51,935 nucleotides of DNA from Methylophilaceae bacterium (GCA_027488395.1 JAIYBT010000011.1:1-51935); one strand, 5' to 3'. Shown: positions 18,800-33,382, numbered from the stretch's first letter. Made by a program: numbers and translations. Notes: a model not told the origin generated them from the sequence alone.

Positions 18800-19819
18800 A
18801 TGGCAAACAACAACTGGCAACAATTTTTAATCGATCAAGGAATCGACCTCTCCGAACATGCCAACGATTTTAATGACTTGTCCACACAAAACAGCGATGC
18901 GCGTATAAGTGCACTTTCTGAAGATGGCTTGATTGCCGTCAGCGGCGCAGATGCCTTGGATTTTTTACAAGGCCAGCTGACAAATGATATTAAACACATT
19001 AGCCAAGCAGCTCAATACACAGGATATTGCACTGCTAAAGGCCGACTACTCGCTTTGTTTTACGCGTTTACTCAAAATGACGTAATCTATCTACAATGCC
19101 CACGCGAAATTGTGCCCAGCATCGTTAAACGCTTAACCATGTTTGTGTTAAGAAGCAAAGTACGGATTGAAGACGTGAGTGATGCATGGGTGAGTCTCGG
19201 TTTAACCACCACGCAAGCGTCACTGACCACCACTTGGCCGAGCGCAACACATGCGCCACAAGCCTTACTGGGCGGGCAACTGATCCGGCTCCCCTCCGTT
19301 GGCAACACACAACGTGCACGCATGCTATTGCCCGTCGCCGATGCCATCCTTCATTGCCCATCATTGCATCCTCAATATTGCTACAGCACACCCAACCATT
19401 GGGAAATCCTTGAGATACAGGCAGCCACGCCGCAAGTGTACGCTGCGACCCAAGAACAATTTGTGCCACAAATGCTTAATTTAGATCTGTTGCAAGCCAT
19501 CAACTTTAAAAAAGGCTGTTACACCGGTCAGGAAATCGTAGCCCGTACCCATTATCTAGGAAAAGTAAAGCGGCGAACTTGGCTCGCACAGCTGCAACTG
19601 CCCCCTGCGGCTCAACAGTCACAGCCAAAGATCGGTGATCAAGTATTGGATCAACAGCAACAAGAAGCAGGGCAAATTGTACGTGTTGCGACCACGGGCG
19701 ACCAAGGTAACTATTGGGTATTGGTGCAATGTCGACATGAAGCCAAACAAGCAGGCGAGATTTATTGGCAAGGCGTTGCATTATCGTGGTGTGACATGCC
19801 TTATGTCATTGAAACCTAA
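18800..19819 (+). CDS. ygfZ: Folate-binding Fe-S cluster protein YgfZ
   Basis: A 339-aa tetrahydrofolate-dependent protein of the GcvT-like family that helps maintain and repair Fe-S enzymes. The family signature KKGCYTGQEIVARTHYLGKV (about 234-253), with its reactive Cys, is complete. The N-terminal half has AVSGADALDFLQGQLTNDI and YCTAKGRLLALF. Cytoplasmic and usually monomeric. Confidence 0.94.
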   Translation: MANNNWQQFLIDQGIDLSEHANDFNDLSTQNSDARISALSEDGLIAVSGADALDFLQGQLTNDIKHISQAAQYTGYCTAKGRLLALFYAFTQNDVIYLQCPREIVPSIVKRLTMFVLRSKVRIEDVSDAWVSLGLTTTQASLTTTWPSATHAPQALLGGQLIRLPSVGNTQRARMLLPVADAILHCPSLHPQYCYSTPNHWEILEIQAATPQVYAATQEQFVPQMLNLDLLQAINFKKGCYTGQEIVARTHYLGKVKRRTWLAQLQLPPAAQQSQPKIGDQVLDQQQQEAGQIVRVATTGDQGNYWVLVQCRHEAKQAGEIYWQGVALSWCDMPYVIET

Positions 19820-19883
19820 CGAGGCTTGAAGCGCGCGAACGCATCCAACTAAGGTCGCGATACACGACACAGCATGCGAAAAA

Positions 19884-19910
19884 AAACGGCACCTTGAGTG
19901 CCGTTTCACC
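19884..19910. terminator. Intrinsic terminator between ygfZ and ftsB
   Basis: AAACGGCAC (19884-19892), loop CTTGA, GTGCCGTTT (19898-19906). The minus strand has the better T run (eight A on the left), so it mainly ends the ftsB side. A second GTGCCGTTTTT copy at 19915-19925 gives the plus strand an alternative 3' arm. Confidence 0.75.
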
Positions 19911-19952
19911 TTGTGTGCCGTTTTTGTTGCACACCGTTTGTTGCAACAACCG

Positions 19953-20279
19953 CTAATGCTGCCCCACCTGTGTACTTGGGTTAGCAGGCGTTTGACTGGG
20001 CTGTGCCGGATGCTGCATGACTTGGTAAAATAACTCGTGTTGTTTAATCATGCCTAACTCACTGCGCGCACGTTCTTCAATCGCAGATTGCCCTTGCTTC
20101 AAATCACTGACTTCAGCACGCAAGGTCTCGTTACGTTGACGGTAGTATTCGTTCTTTTTTTCGAGCGCTTCTACTTGCTGCGAATATTGCCAAACCTTGG
20201 ACCAGCTGCCTTTACCCACCCACAGTGGATATTGCAACAGTGCAATCAATACCAACAATACGATGGTCAGCTTGCGCAC
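19953..20279 (-). CDS. ftsB: Cell division protein FtsB
   Basis: A 108-aa bitopic inner-membrane protein: short cytoplasmic N-terminus, one helix (IVLLVLIALLQYPLWVG), then a periplasmic coiled coil (about residues 32-75, KVWQYSQQVEALEKKNEYYR onward) ending in ARSELGMIKQHELFYQV, the FtsB signature. It joins FtsL and FtsQ in the divisome. It starts with GTG, with GAGG about 9 bases upstream. It lies 21 bp after enolase, the standard eno-ftsB order. A Pro/Gln-rich tail of about 20 residues is extra. Confidence 0.94.
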   Translation of the reverse strand: MRKLTIVLLVLIALLQYPLWVGKGSWSKVWQYSQQVEALEKKNEYYRQRNETLRAEVSDLKQGQSAIEERARSELGMIKQHELFYQVMQHPAQPSQTPANPSTQVGQH

Positions 20280-20300
20280 TGTTGCTTACCCTCAAGCAAA

Positions 20301-21587
<1,287 letters not shown>

Positions 21588-21635
21588 TTATTTTTCCTTA
21601 ATGAAAATATTGTTCACTGCGTTTTACCAGTCAAA

Positions 21636-22475
21636 TTAAAGCGAATGTTCTGCAAAACCCGCTTTTTTGACCAATCTATCTAAATCAACTAACACGTGTA
21701 ATAAATCTTCCATTTTATGCAATGGCCATGCGTTTGGACCATCGGACAAGGCCATGCTTGGATCTGGATGAGTTTCCATAAACACACCCGCAATGCCGCT
21801 TGCCACAGCTGCACGGGCGAGTACAGGCACAAACTCGCGCTGACCGCCGCTTTTCTCACCTTGCCCGCCAGGTTGTTGCACAGAATGCGTCGCATCAAAC
21901 ACCACTGGACATGCAGTCTCGCGCATAATGGCTAATCCGCGCATGTCAGAAATTAATGTGTTGTAACCAAACGAAGCACCGCGCTCACACACCATAATCG
22001 TGTCAGCACCGCCGTTAGCTTCTTTGGCTTTATTAACCACTTGTTTCATATCACCTGGCGCTAAAAATTGGCCTTTTTTAATATTCACTGGCTTGCCAGA
22101 TTGCGCACATGCCACAATAAAATCGGTTTGGCGACATAAAAAAGCGGGCGTTTGTAACACATCGACCACTGCAGCCACATGCTTGACCTGATCTTCTGTG
22201 TGCACATCCGTCAAAATAGGTGCGCCGATTTGCGCACGCACCTCGTCTAATATCTTCAACCCTTGCTCCATGCCAAAACCACGAAAGGTTTTAGTGGAAC
22301 TGCGGTTGGCTTTGTCATAGGACGATTTGTAAATAAAAGGCACACCAACACGGGTAGCGATCTCTTTGAGTTGACCCGCTGTATCGATGGCCATTTGCTG
22401 AGATTCAATCACGCAAGGACCCGCAATTAAAAATAAGGGATGCTCGATCCCAACATCAAACCCACATAACTTCAT
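21636..22475 (-). CDS. kdsA: 3-deoxy-8-phosphooctulonate synthase, metal-dependent class
   Basis: Condenses arabinose-5-phosphate with phosphoenolpyruvate to give Kdo-8-phosphate for lipopolysaccharide. The 279-aa protein has IAGPCVIES, whose Cys corresponds to the metal ligand of Aquifex-type enzymes; E. coli KdsA has Asn there. The other ligand positions are in keeping: [36 protein letters not shown] and PAFLCRQTD complete the family pattern. Between pyrG (11 bp) and eno (48 bp) on the same strand. Confidence 0.96.
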   Translation of the reverse strand: MKLCGFDVGIEHPLFLIAGPCVIESQQMAIDTAGQLKEIATRVGVPFIYKSSYDKANRSSTKTFRGFGMEQGLKILDEVRAQIGAPILTDVHTEDQVKHVAAVVDVLQTPAFLCRQTDFIVACAQSGKPVNIKKGQFLAPGDMKQVVNKAKEANGGADTIMVCERGASFGYNTLISDMRGLAIMRETACPVVFDATHSVQQPGGQGEKSGGQREFVPVLARAAVASGIAGVFMETHPDPSMALSDGPNAWPLHKMEDLLHVLVDLDRLVKKAGFAEHSL

Positions 22476-22486
22476 GCATGCATCCT

Positions 22487-24160
<1,674 letters not shown>

Positions 24161-24263
24161 TTACCGCAAACCCCCCTCTCCCACAATGAAGCGACACAGA
24201 AATCTGCCAACATATCGTGTTTTATCCTCGCAAATTTTGGGGCTTACGCCTACAATCAAAGCC

Positions 24264-25118
24264 ATGCAACGCCCCATTATCAACAGCCCCGCACTCTGGC
24301 TAAAAGCCATGCCACGCTTACCCGCTGACAGTCATAAATATCAACGCGGATATGTGTTGATGCTCGGCGGTTACCCGATGACGGGTGCAGCTAAACTGGC
24401 TGCATTGGCTGCTGCACGCATGGGTGCTGGCATCACCGCTATTGCAGTGCCTGAACACGCAGTGAGTAGTTATGCCAATCATTGCCTGAGTGTGATGGTC
24501 AAACCTTATCAACAGCTGACTACACTCAGCGCACTCATTGCAGATACCAGGGTGAACGCCTATTTAGTGGGCCCAGGTGCTGGCGTCAGTGAGGAGACCC
24601 GTCACATCACGCTTGACATGCTCAAGCAAAAAAAGCTTGTGGTAATTGATGCAGATGCGCTCACCAGCGTCAAAGGACAAGCCAACCAGCTAGCCCAATT
24701 TCAGTCCCAACAAATCGTGTTGACCCCACATGCAGGTGAATTTACACAACTGTTCCAAGAAAGCCCTTCGAACGATGTCACCGAACGTATCGCACAGGTG
24801 TGTCAGGCTGCAAAAATCAGCCAATGCACGGTGGTATTGAAAGGCGCTCAAACCATTATTGCCAGCCCAAATGATCAAGTGATTGTGAGCGCGCATGCAC
24901 CACCCACACTGGCCACGGCGGGCGCGGGCGACGTACTGGCTGGCATGATTACTAGCTTGTTAGCACAAAAAATGCCGACCCACCTCGCGTGTGCTGCGGC
25001 TTGTTGGTTACACGGCGAAGCCGCGTTTCAATTTGGCGTGGGACTGATTGCGGACGATTTGCCAGGAATGTTGCCACGGGTGCTAAACGCCATTTATCAA
25101 CAGGCTCAATCCGCTTAA
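24264..25118 (+). CDS. nnrD: ADP-dependent NAD(P)H-hydrate dehydratase
   Basis: Repairs hydrated NAD(P)H (NADHX/NADPHX) at the expense of ADP. At 284 aa it is the ribokinase-like C-terminal domain of the YjeF family only: KYQRGYVLMLGGYPMTGAAKLAA, LVGPGAGV, LTPHAGEFTQL, VVLKGAQTII, and the nucleotide-binding LATAGAGDVLAGMI (printed motifs are adjacent fragments). The NnrE epimerase half, often fused at the N-terminus, is missing and is not elsewhere in the window. The start is uncertain: ATG at 24264 has a weak ribosome site, and an in-frame ATG at 24186 is possible. It is divergent from pyrG. Confidence 0.88.
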   Translation: MQRPIINSPALWLKAMPRLPADSHKYQRGYVLMLGGYPMTGAAKLAALAAARMGAGITAIAVPEHAVSSYANHCLSVMVKPYQQLTTLSALIADTRVNAYLVGPGAGVSEETRHITLDMLKQKKLVVIDADALTSVKGQANQLAQFQSQQIVLTPHAGEFTQLFQESPSNDVTERIAQVCQAAKISQCTVVLKGAQTIIASPNDQVIVSAHAPPTLATAGAGDVLAGMITSLLAQKMPTHLACAAACWLHGEAAFQFGVGLIADDLPGMLPRVLNAIYQQAQSA

Positions 25119-25320
25119 AAACCAACCACACGTTATGACGTAATTGTGTTTGTGGTAAATCAATGGTCAAAGGCTAAGCGTTAAAACCCAAGCTAAGTAT
25201 TGAAACCAAAAGTAATCGAAAAACACAGTTTATGTAAATGTAATACAAACGTGCACAGGTTGCATAACGTGACAGCGAGCTGCACTTAAAAACGTGTGAG
25301 TGATTAAAAAAACAATCTTT

Positions 25321-25773
25321 TTAACGTTTAAGTTTATTTTTCATTAAGGCATTTTGCTCACGTTTCCAATCGCGCTCTTTTTCAGTATCACGTTTGTCGT
25401 GCTGCTTTTTACCTTTGGCGAGACCAATTTGAATTTTGACACGACCACGGGTGAAATGCATGTCCAGCGGCACGATGGTATAACCAGCGCGCTCCACTTT
25501 GCCGATTAATTTGGCAATTTCTTCGTTGTGCAATAACAGCTTTCGGGTACGAATCGCGTCAGGGCGAATGTGGGTAGAAGCCGCACCCAATGGCGTGACG
25601 TGGCACCCGATCAAATACAATTCACCACGCATGATGACGACGTAGGCTTCTTTGAGATTGATACGGTTATCCCGAATGGCTTTAACTTCCCAGCCCTCAA
25701 GCACAATGCCTGCTTCATATTTTTCTTCGATGAAGTAGTCGAAAAAAGCTTTTTTGTTTTGCGCAATGGTCAT
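25321..25773 (-). CDS. smpB: tmRNA-binding protein SmpB
   Basis: Brings tmRNA to stalled ribosomes. At 150 aa it has the OB-fold landmarks [39 protein letters not shown], the [10 protein letters not shown] strand and [10 protein letters not shown], and a basic tail ([20 protein letters not shown]) that enters the mRNA channel. The ssrA gene is not in the window. It is divergent from ratA; an 8-bp inverted repeat (ATGCTATT 25783-25790, AATAGCAT 25804-25811) lies in the shared promoter region. Confidence 0.97.
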   Translation of the reverse strand: MTIAQNKKAFFDYFIEEKYEAGIVLEGWEVKAIRDNRINLKEAYVVIMRGELYLIGCHVTPLGAASTHIRPDAIRTRKLLLHNEEIAKLIGKVERAGYTIVPLDMHFTRGRVKIQIGLAKGKKQHDKRDTEKERDWKREQNALMKNKLKR

Positions 25774-25850
25774 AACGCTGGCATGCTATTCTAAATCACT
25801 TAAAATAGCATTTTAACCTATCTACCTCTATCCCTTGAAATTCGTTCGCT

Positions 25851-26306
25851 ATGGCGCAAGTTGAAAAATCCGTGTTAGTCATGCATTCCTGCGAAACCAT
25901 GTTTAAGTTGGTCGACGCAGTGGAAGATTATGCAACCTTTTTACCCTGGTGTGGCGGCAGTGACATTGTCGAGCGCACCGACGATGTGACGCATGCCACC
26001 ATCCATATTCGTTATCATGGCATACAACAACATTTTACGACCCGAAATCAAAAGCAATACCCTCATCATATGAACATCAGTTTGGTCGATGGTCCGTTCA
26101 AACAATTAACGGGACATTGGCATTTTATTGCCTTGCGCGATGATGCCTGCAAAATCGAGTTTAAATTAGAGTATGTTTTTGCCAATGGTTTGATCGAGCG
26201 CATCATTTCACCTGTATTTAGCCATATCGCAAACACCTTTGTGGATAGCTTTGTCAAGCAAGCGGATGCCATTGCAAAAGCACAGCTATCACAACGCCCA
26301 ACCTAG
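25851..26306 (+). CDS. ratA: RatA / Coq10-like START-domain protein
   Basis: A 151-aa START-like fold protein: AQVEKSVLVMHSCETMFKLV, VEDYATFLPWCGGSDIVER, LVDGPFKQLTGHWHF, and SPVFSHIANTFVDSFVKQAD are characteristic of the RatA/YfjG/Coq10 group. E. coli RatA was described as a ribosome-association toxin, while relatives bind ubiquinone; either role may apply. It is followed after 26 bp by ratB, the normal pairing, and lies beside smpB as in many gamma- and beta-proteobacteria. Confidence 0.9.
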   Translation: MAQVEKSVLVMHSCETMFKLVDAVEDYATFLPWCGGSDIVERTDDVTHATIHIRYHGIQQHFTTRNQKQYPHHMNISLVDGPFKQLTGHWHFIALRDDACKIEFKLEYVFANGLIERIISPVFSHIANTFVDSFVKQADAIAKAQLSQRPT

Positions 26307-26332
26307 CAAAAAGATGCAACAAGAGAAGCAAA

Positions 26333-26662
26333 ATGCCAACGCTTAATAAAGATAGTTTTACCGTAGAGGTTGCCTACGCCCTCCCCCAACAGCAGTTAAT
26401 AGTGCCATTGAAAGTCATGCCCGGCACCACTGCCATACAAGCAGTGGAGCAGTCAGGGATTTTGAAAACATTTCCAGACATCGAGTTAAGCAAGACGCAA
26501 ATTGGTATTTTTGGCAAAGTGGTCAAGCCAGATACCGCCTTGCGCGCGCTGGATCGCGTTGAAATTTATCGTGCATTGATTGCAGATGCCAAAGAAGTGC
26601 GGCGTCAACGTGCTGCTGAAGGTAAAGTGACTAAAAAAGGAGGTGGCGATGCTGAAGAGTAA
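26333..26662 (+). CDS. ratB: RnfH-family ubiquitin-like protein RatB
   Basis: A 109-aa beta-grasp protein with VEVAYALPQQQLIVPLKV, GTTAIQAVEQSGIL, IGIFGKVVKPDTALRALDRV, and EIYRALIADAKEVRRQRA, matching the RnfH/UPF0125 family. The biochemical role is unknown. In operon with ratA. The tail is rich in Lys, Gly and Glu. Confidence 0.92.
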   Translation: MPTLNKDSFTVEVAYALPQQQLIVPLKVMPGTTAIQAVEQSGILKTFPDIELSKTQIGIFGKVVKPDTALRALDRVEIYRALIADAKEVRRQRAAEGKVTKKGGGDAEE

Positions 26663-26720
26663 CGCACGCTGTGCATGGATTGCAGCAACCTTTTAATCGA
26701 AGGCTCCCTTCAATCGAGGC

Positions 26721-27260
26721 TTATTCGAGCGGACAGTTTTCGTCGATTTCACGTTGCGCTTGATTGAGGCCTTCTTGAATTTGCGCTTCGCTTAAAAATT
26801 CTTTTTCGCCATTTTCGTTAACTTGCTGCATGCGACCGCCAATAGCGTAGTTTCGATAATTGCTCCGTGCCGCCAAACAGTTTTTGGCTTTTAATCGCTC
26901 TTCCATGGCTTTTGTGGCTGCCAATTGTTCGTTTTGCGCGTTTGAATTGTTGTCAGATGGTGTCACTTTCTCATCGACACGGGGTTTGCTTGGGGGGGTA
27001 TCCGCAGGTTTATAGGCATCCGCGCGCGTCAATGGCGCATTGGCATCCAGCGTTTGTGATTTGATTTTCTCAACAGAATGCTGCTGATTGGGTGGCGGCA
27101 TATCTGAATAATTCATTACTCCTTTAGCATCCCGCCATTTGTAAATTTCAGCCTGTACAGGCCAGCTTAGCATGAGACACCCCCCTAACCACCATGCCGC
27201 TACAATGCGCGTAGTCAGATGAGCTTCAGGATAGACAAAATTGGGCATACGCTTTTTCAT
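26721..27260 (-). CDS. DUF4124-domain secreted protein
   Basis: A 179-aa protein with an N-terminal export segment (IVAAWWLGGCLMLSWPVQA), directly followed by the DUF4124 signature EIYKWRDAKGVMNYSDMPPP. A long polar linker (rich in Asp, Lys, Pro, Asn) and a C-terminal segment with a Cys pair (KNCLAARSNY and ENCPLE) follow. DUF4124 proteins are common periplasmic proteins of beta- and gamma-proteobacteria with no known function. Convergent with ratB. Confidence 0.85.
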   Translation of the reverse strand: MKKRMPNFVYPEAHLTTRIVAAWWLGGCLMLSWPVQAEIYKWRDAKGVMNYSDMPPPNQQHSVEKIKSQTLDANAPLTRADAYKPADTPPSKPRVDEKVTPSDNNSNAQNEQLAATKAMEERLKAKNCLAARSNYRNYAIGGRMQQVNENGEKEFLSEAQIQEGLNQAQREIDENCPLE

Positions 27261-27324
27261 GCGCTAAAACGATGCATAAACTATGCCAAACCCGCTTTTG
27301 ATTGACCGCGGATACGCAAAGCTT

Positions 27325-27353
27325 TTGAAAAGCAAGCTCGAAATCGGTATAAT
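27325..27353 (+). promoter_or_regulatory. Sigma70 promoter of guaB
   Basis: TTGAAA at 27325-27330 and TATAAT at 27348-27353 with a 17-bp spacer, 25 bp before the guaB ATG. A near consensus housekeeping promoter. The -35 box sits inside a short symmetric element GCTTTTGAAAAGC (27321-27333), which could bind a regulator. Confidence 0.8.
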
Positions 27354-27369
27354 TTCGTTTTGGAAATAA

Positions 27370-28839
<1,470 letters not shown>

Positions 28840-28864
28840 TCGCAATTTTAATTATTACAACTGC

Positions 28865-28920
28865 CACAGAGGACACATCGGTCAAAGAGCGTTAACGCTC
28901 AAATCGATGTGTCCTCTGTG
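28865..28920. repeat. Long perfect hairpin with an inner palindrome between guaB and guaA
   Basis: CACAGAGGACACATCG (28865-28880) is exactly the reverse complement of CGATGTGTCCTCTGTG (28905-28920). The 24-base loop itself holds the perfect palindrome GAGCGTTAACGCTC (28887-28900). The right arm ends 19 bases before the guaA ATG. No T run follows, so it is not a simple terminator. It could control guaA translation, stabilise the guaB 3' end, or be a dispersed palindromic repeat; no second copy was seen in the window. Confidence 0.85.
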
Positions 28921-28939
28921 CTCTTAAGTGGCGCATACC

Positions 28940-30547
28940 ATGTCTCATTCTAAAATTCTTATCCTTGATTTTGGCTCGCAAGTCACGCAACTAATTGCAC
29001 GTCGCGTGCGCGAAGCGCATGTCTACTGCGAAATTCATCCATGTGATGTATCGGATGCGTTCGTGAAAGACTTTGGCGCTGACGGCATCATTTTAAGCGG
29101 TAGCCATGCCAGCGTGTATGAAGCAGAAACAGACAAAGCGCCGCAAGCGGTGTTCGAGATGGGGGTGCCGGTGCTCGGCATTTGCTATGGGATGCAAACC
29201 ATGGCACAACAATTGGGTGGTAAGGTCGAGGCAGGCACCAAACGCGAGTTTGGCTATGCTCAAGTGCGCGCCCGCGGCCACTCAGCCTTGTTTCGTGATA
29301 TTCAAGATGCTACCAATGCTGAAGGCCACGGCCTCATCGATGTTTGGATGAGTCATGGCGATAAAGTCACTGAATTACCCCAAGGGTTTAAAGTCATCGC
29401 TAGCAATGACACCACGCCGATTGCCGCGATGGCAGACGAAGCCCGCAAATTTTATGCTGTGCAATTTCACCCTGAAGTCACCCACACCAAACAAGGCCAA
29501 GCCATGTTAGAGCGCTTTGTGCTCGACATTTGCCAAGCCCGCCCAGACTGGATCATGGGAGACTATATCAGTGAAGCTGTCGCTAAAATAAAAGCGCAAG
29601 TAGGCGACGAAGAAGTCATTTTAGGCTTGTCTGGCGGCGTGGATTCTAGCGTGGCTGCGGCTTTGATTCACCGTGCGATTGGCGATCAATTGACCTGCGT
29701 ATTTGTCGATCACGGTTTATTGCGCCTCAACGAAGGCGACATGGTGATGGACATGTTTGCAGGTCGTTTGCATGCCAAGGTGATACGTGTCGATGCCACC
29801 GAACAATTTATGAGCAAACTCGCGGGAGTCAGTGATCCCGAAGCCAAACGTAAAATCATCGGCGCTGAGTTTGTCGAAGTATTTAAAGCCGAAGCGGCCA
29901 AACTCAAAGCCAGTGGCGCGGGCCATAAAGGGGCCACCTTTTTAGCACAAGGCACCATTTACCCAGACGTCATTGAATCAGGTGGCGCGAAATCAAAAAA
30001 AGCCGTCACCATTAAAAGTCACCACAATGTCGGCGGTTTACCCGAACAGCTCGGCTTAAAACTGTTAGAGCCGCTTCGTGATTTATTTAAAGACGAAGTA
30101 CGCGAATTAGGCGTGGCCCTAGGTTTACCGCGTGAAATGGTCTATCGCCATCCCTTCCCAGGCCCAGGCTTGGGTGTCCGCATTTTGGGTGAAGTGAAGC
30201 AAGAATATGCGTTGCTGCTACAACGCGCGGATGCCATATTTATTGAAGAATTGCGCAACACCATCGACCCAAGCTCGGGAAAATCTTGGTATGACCTGAC
30301 CAGCCAAGCGTTTACTGTGTTTTTACCAGTGAAATCTGTCGGCGTCATGGGCGATGGCCGTACTTATGATTATGTGGTTGCTTTGCGTGCCGTTGTCACC
30401 AGCGACTTTATGACGGCACACTGGGCTGAATTACCTTACAGCTTACTGGGCAAAGTCTCCAATCGCATTATCAACGAAGTGCGTGGCATCAATCGAGTGG
30501 TCTATGACATCTCGGGTAAACCCCCCGCCACCATTGAGTGGGAATAA
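28940..30547 (+). CDS. guaA: GMP synthase (glutamine-hydrolysing)
   Basis: Aminates XMP to GMP. The 535-aa protein has an N-terminal glutamine amidotransferase ([20 protein letters not shown], nucleophile in LGICYGMQ near 85, FHPEVTHT), an ATP pyrophosphatase domain starting at the P-loop [12 protein letters not shown], and a C-terminal dimerisation domain ending KPPATIEWE. The start at 28940 fits the usual N-terminus ([11 protein letters not shown]); a GTG four codons earlier is possible. No clear ribosome site is seen, and the hairpin just upstream is odd. Confidence 0.97.
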   Translation: MSHSKILILDFGSQVTQLIARRVREAHVYCEIHPCDVSDAFVKDFGADGIILSGSHASVYEAETDKAPQAVFEMGVPVLGICYGMQTMAQQLGGKVEAGTKREFGYAQVRARGHSALFRDIQDATNAEGHGLIDVWMSHGDKVTELPQGFKVIASNDTTPIAAMADEARKFYAVQFHPEVTHTKQGQAMLERFVLDICQARPDWIMGDYISEAVAKIKAQVGDEEVILGLSGGVDSSVAAALIHRAIGDQLTCVFVDHGLLRLNEGDMVMDMFAGRLHAKVIRVDATEQFMSKLAGVSDPEAKRKIIGAEFVEVFKAEAAKLKASGAGHKGATFLAQGTIYPDVIESGGAKSKKAVTIKSHHNVGGLPEQLGLKLLEPLRDLFKDEVRELGVALGLPREMVYRHPFPGPGLGVRILGEVKQEYALLLQRADAIFIEELRNTIDPSSGKSWYDLTSQAFTVFLPVKSVGVMGDGRTYDYVVALRAVVTSDFMTAHWAELPYSLLGKVSNRIINEVRGINRVVYDISGKPPATIEWE

Positions 30548-30556
30548 GCACCTGGC

Positions 30557-31063
30557 ATGAGCCGCGGCTTTATTAAAGAAGATGATTTAGAACATAGCGG
30601 CACCGCGCTTACCGAGCGTCCCATCAGCAGTCATCCTAACTATGTCACGCCCGAAGGACTGGCCCAACTGGAGTATGCTTATCATATGGCTGAGGCGCAG
30701 CGTCTTGATTGGCTTACGCGCAAAGAGGATACGCAAGCCGCACAAGTCCTTGCCAGTTTAGACCGCGATTTACGTTATTATGCAACGCGATTAGCCCATG
30801 TCATTCTGGTTGATCCCAAAGGGCAAGCCAATCATACGGTACTGTTTGGTGCGGTGGTCACCGTGGTGGATAGCGAACATGAACAACACATCTTTCACAT
30901 TGTCGGTGAAGATGAAGCCAATGCAGGCAACGGCAAAGTCAGTTATGTCTCCCCGATTGCGCGGGCACTGTTGGGACGAAAAATCGGCGAAACAGTGGAA
31001 TGGACGCGGCCTGCAGGCACGCTGACCCTCGAAATTTTAAATATTTTTTACCAGAAAGTATGA
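30557..31063 (+). CDS. greB: Transcription elongation factor GreB
   Basis: A 168-aa GreA/GreB family protein that stimulates transcript cleavage by stalled RNA polymerase. The N-terminal coiled coil contains NYVTPEGLAQLEYAYHM. The C-terminal FKBP-like domain contains VLFGAVVTVVD, FHIVGEDEANAGNGKVSYVS and SPIARALLGRKIGETVEW, the GreB signature. Only 9 bp after guaA, so probably cotranscribed. Confidence 0.9.
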   Translation: MSRGFIKEDDLEHSGTALTERPISSHPNYVTPEGLAQLEYAYHMAEAQRLDWLTRKEDTQAAQVLASLDRDLRYYATRLAHVILVDPKGQANHTVLFGAVVTVVDSEHEQHIFHIVGEDEANAGNGKVSYVSPIARALLGRKIGETVEWTRPAGTLTLEILNIFYQKV

Positions 31064-31068
31064 TTTAG

Positions 31069-31674
31069 ATGAATGTACAAGACGCCATTACCCAACGCCG
31101 CTCAGTAAAAGCCTATGATCCAAACCATCGCATGACCCAAGCGGAAATCGAGCAGTTGCTGTCGCTCACCATGCTTTCACCGACTGCGTTTAATATTCAA
31201 CATTGGCGTTTTGTGGTGGTGACGGACCCCGCACTGCGCCAGCAAATTCGTGCAGTCAGCTGGAATCAAGCGCAAGTCACAGACGCATCGTTATTAGTCA
31301 TTATCACGGTTGATTTAAAAGCATGGCAAAAAGACACTGCACGTTATTGGGTCAACGCGCCGCAGCCCGTCAGCGATTATTTAGTAAACGCCATTCATAA
31401 CTACTATAGCAACCACGCTCAAGCAGAACGTGATGAAGGCATGCGATCAGGCGGCATGGCAGCCATGACCCTGATGTTAGCTGCAAAAGACCTAGGCTAT
31501 GATACCTGCGCGATGGATGGCTTTGATTTTGACGCCGTTTCAGCATTGATTCATTTGCCAGCCGATCACGTACCCGTCATGTTTGTTGTAGCAGGCAAGG
31601 CGCTAGAGCCCGCCAAACCAAGAGGTGGTCAACTCGCCTTTGATGAAGTCGTGATTTATAATACTTTTAAGTAA
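31069..31674 (+). CDS. Nitroreductase-family flavoprotein
   Basis: A 201-aa FMN-dependent NAD(P)H oxidoreductase of the nitroreductase fold. Seen: NVQDAITQRRSVKAYDPNH with the FMN-binding RRSVK, SPTAFNIQHWRFVVVTD, and SGGMAAMTLMLAAKDLGYDT, typical of this family. The physiological substrate cannot be told. It sits 5 bp after greB. Confidence 0.88.
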   Translation: MNVQDAITQRRSVKAYDPNHRMTQAEIEQLLSLTMLSPTAFNIQHWRFVVVTDPALRQQIRAVSWNQAQVTDASLLVIITVDLKAWQKDTARYWVNAPQPVSDYLVNAIHNYYSNHAQAERDEGMRSGGMAAMTLMLAAKDLGYDTCAMDGFDFDAVSALIHLPADHVPVMFVVAGKALEPAKPRGGQLAFDEVVIYNTFK

Positions 31675-31786
31675 TTCCCCCAATCTAAGTGACTTCCGCC
31701 AAACGCCAACGCACTACCGCGCCTCATGCTGCGGTTGACGGAGGCGAATATGGTTGGGTGCGTTGTCCATCTCGTTTAGGAAAAAT

Positions 31787-33382
31787 ATGCTCGTTGCAAA
31801 CAATATCACCATGCAGTTTGGCTCAAAGCCATTATTTGAAAATGTCTCCGTCAAATTTGGTGATGGCAATCGTTATGGCTTGATTGGCGCAAACGGCTGC
31901 GGCAAATCAACCTTTATGAAAATTTTAGCGGGGGTGCTTGAGCCAACCGCTGGCAACGTCAGCCTCGATCCCAACGAGCGTATGGCCTTTCTAAAACAAG
32001 ATCAGTTTGCTTATGAAGAGCAACGTGTATTAGATGTGGTGATGATGGGCCATGAAAAAATGTGGAAAGCCATGCAAGAGCGTGACGCCATCTATGCCAA
32101 CTTAGAAGCCACCGAAGAAGACTACATGCGCGCAGCGGAACTAGAAGGGGAGTTTGCTGAATATGATGGCTATACCGCGGAAGCGCGCGCAGGTGAGTTA
32201 TTGCTCGGCGTTGGCATTCCCATTGAACAACATACGGGCCCGATGAGTGCAGTCGCTCCGGGCTGGAAGCTACGCGTGTTGCTAGTCCAAGCATTATTTG
32301 CAAACCCAGATGTATTGCTGCTCGATGAACCAACCAACAACTTGGATATTAATACCATTCGCTGGTTAGAAGATGTAGTGAACAACCGTGATTGCACCAT
32401 GGTGATTATTTCGCATGACCGTCACTTTTTAAATCAGGTGTGTACCCACACGTGTGACATGGACTACGGCAAAATTACCTCCTACCCGGGTAATTACGAT
32501 GATTACATGGAAGCCAGTATTGCTGCCCGCAATCAACAAGCCAAAGATAACGCCAAAGCCAAACAACAAATTGCTGATTTACAAGACTTTGTGCGTCGCT
32601 TTTCTGCCAACGCTTCTAAAGCCAAGCAAGCGACCAGCCGCGCTAAACAGATCGATAAAATCAAAGTAGAAGAATTTAAACCTTCGAGCCGCCAATATCC
32701 GTTTATTCGCTTTGAGTTTGATGACCGCGAAAAACTACACCGCAATGCAGTGGAGTTAAAAAAACTGACGCATGGCTTTGATAAGCCCTTGTTTAAACAG
32801 ATTGAAATGATATTTGAAGCCGGTGAAAAAGTAGCTATTATTGGTGAAAACGGGATTGGTAAAACCACCTTTTTACGTTGTTTGGCGGGCGATTTAACAC
32901 CGCAATATGGTGAGGTGAAATGGGCCGAAAAAGCAAAACTGGGCTATTTTGCACAAGACCATGAATATGAATTTGAAGCGGGTGAAGATTTATTTGAATG
33001 GATGACAGCGCAACGCCAACAAGGTGACGATGATAATACCGTACGCAGCATGTTAGGTCGTTTATTGTTTCCGACCGAAGCGACCAAAAAATCCGTCAAA
33101 GTCTTGTCTGGGGGTGAAAAAGGCCGCATGCTCTATGGCAAACTGATGCTCGCCAAAACCAATGTGCTATTGATGGATGAACCTACCAACCACATGGACA
33201 TGGAATCGATTGAAGCGCTCAATACCGCCTTAGATAAATACAAAGGCACCCTGTTTTTTGTCAGCCATGACCGTGAGTTTGTCAGCTCAATTGCTACCCG
33301 CATTATTGAAATTAAAGCCGATGGCATTGTCGACTTTACTGGCAATTATGAGGATTATTTGGCCAGTCAAGGCATTGCATAA
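31787..33382 (+). CDS. ABC-F family ATPase, YbiT-like
   Basis: A 531-aa soluble protein with two ABC ATPase domains and no membrane segments: Walker [10 protein letters not shown] and GENGIGKTT, Walker [13 protein letters not shown] and [12 protein letters not shown], and signature LSGGEKGRM in the second half. In the first half the signature is replaced by [13 protein letters not shown], as in E. coli YbiT. The linker between domains is charged, as in ribosome E-site-binding ABC-F proteins. The start at 31787 has AGGA 6-7 bases upstream; the upstream extension is not conserved. Probably a translation factor acting on stalled ribosomes. Confidence 0.92.
   Translation: MLVANNITMQFGSKPLFENVSVKFGDGNRYGLIGANGCGKSTFMKILAGVLEPTAGNVSLDPNERMAFLKQDQFAYEEQRVLDVVMMGHEKMWKAMQERDAIYANLEATEEDYMRAAELEGEFAEYDGYTAEARAGELLLGVGIPIEQHTGPMSAVAPGWKLRVLLVQALFANPDVLLLDEPTNNLDINTIRWLEDVVNNRDCTMVIISHDRHFLNQVCTHTCDMDYGKITSYPGNYDDYMEASIAARNQQAKDNAKAKQQIADLQDFVRRFSANASKAKQATSRAKQIDKIKVEEFKPSSRQYPFIRFEFDDREKLHRNAVELKKLTHGFDKPLFKQIEMIFEAGEKVAIIGENGIGKTTFLRCLAGDLTPQYGEVKWAEKAKLGYFAQDHEYEFEAGEDLFEWMTAQRQQGDDDNTVRSMLGRLLFPTEATKKSVKVLSGGEKGRMLYGKLMLAKTNVLLMDEPTNHMDMESIEALNTALDKYKGTLFFVSHDREFVSSIATRIIEIKADGIVDFTGNYEDYLASQGIA

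Noticed and set aside
25119..25320. Possible small gene or RNA between nnrD and smpB
   Set aside because: No ORF with a start signal, no clear hairpin and no terminator seen.
28865..28920. guaB-guaA hairpin as a transcription terminator
   Set aside because: No T run on either side; the arms are longer than needed and guaA follows at once.
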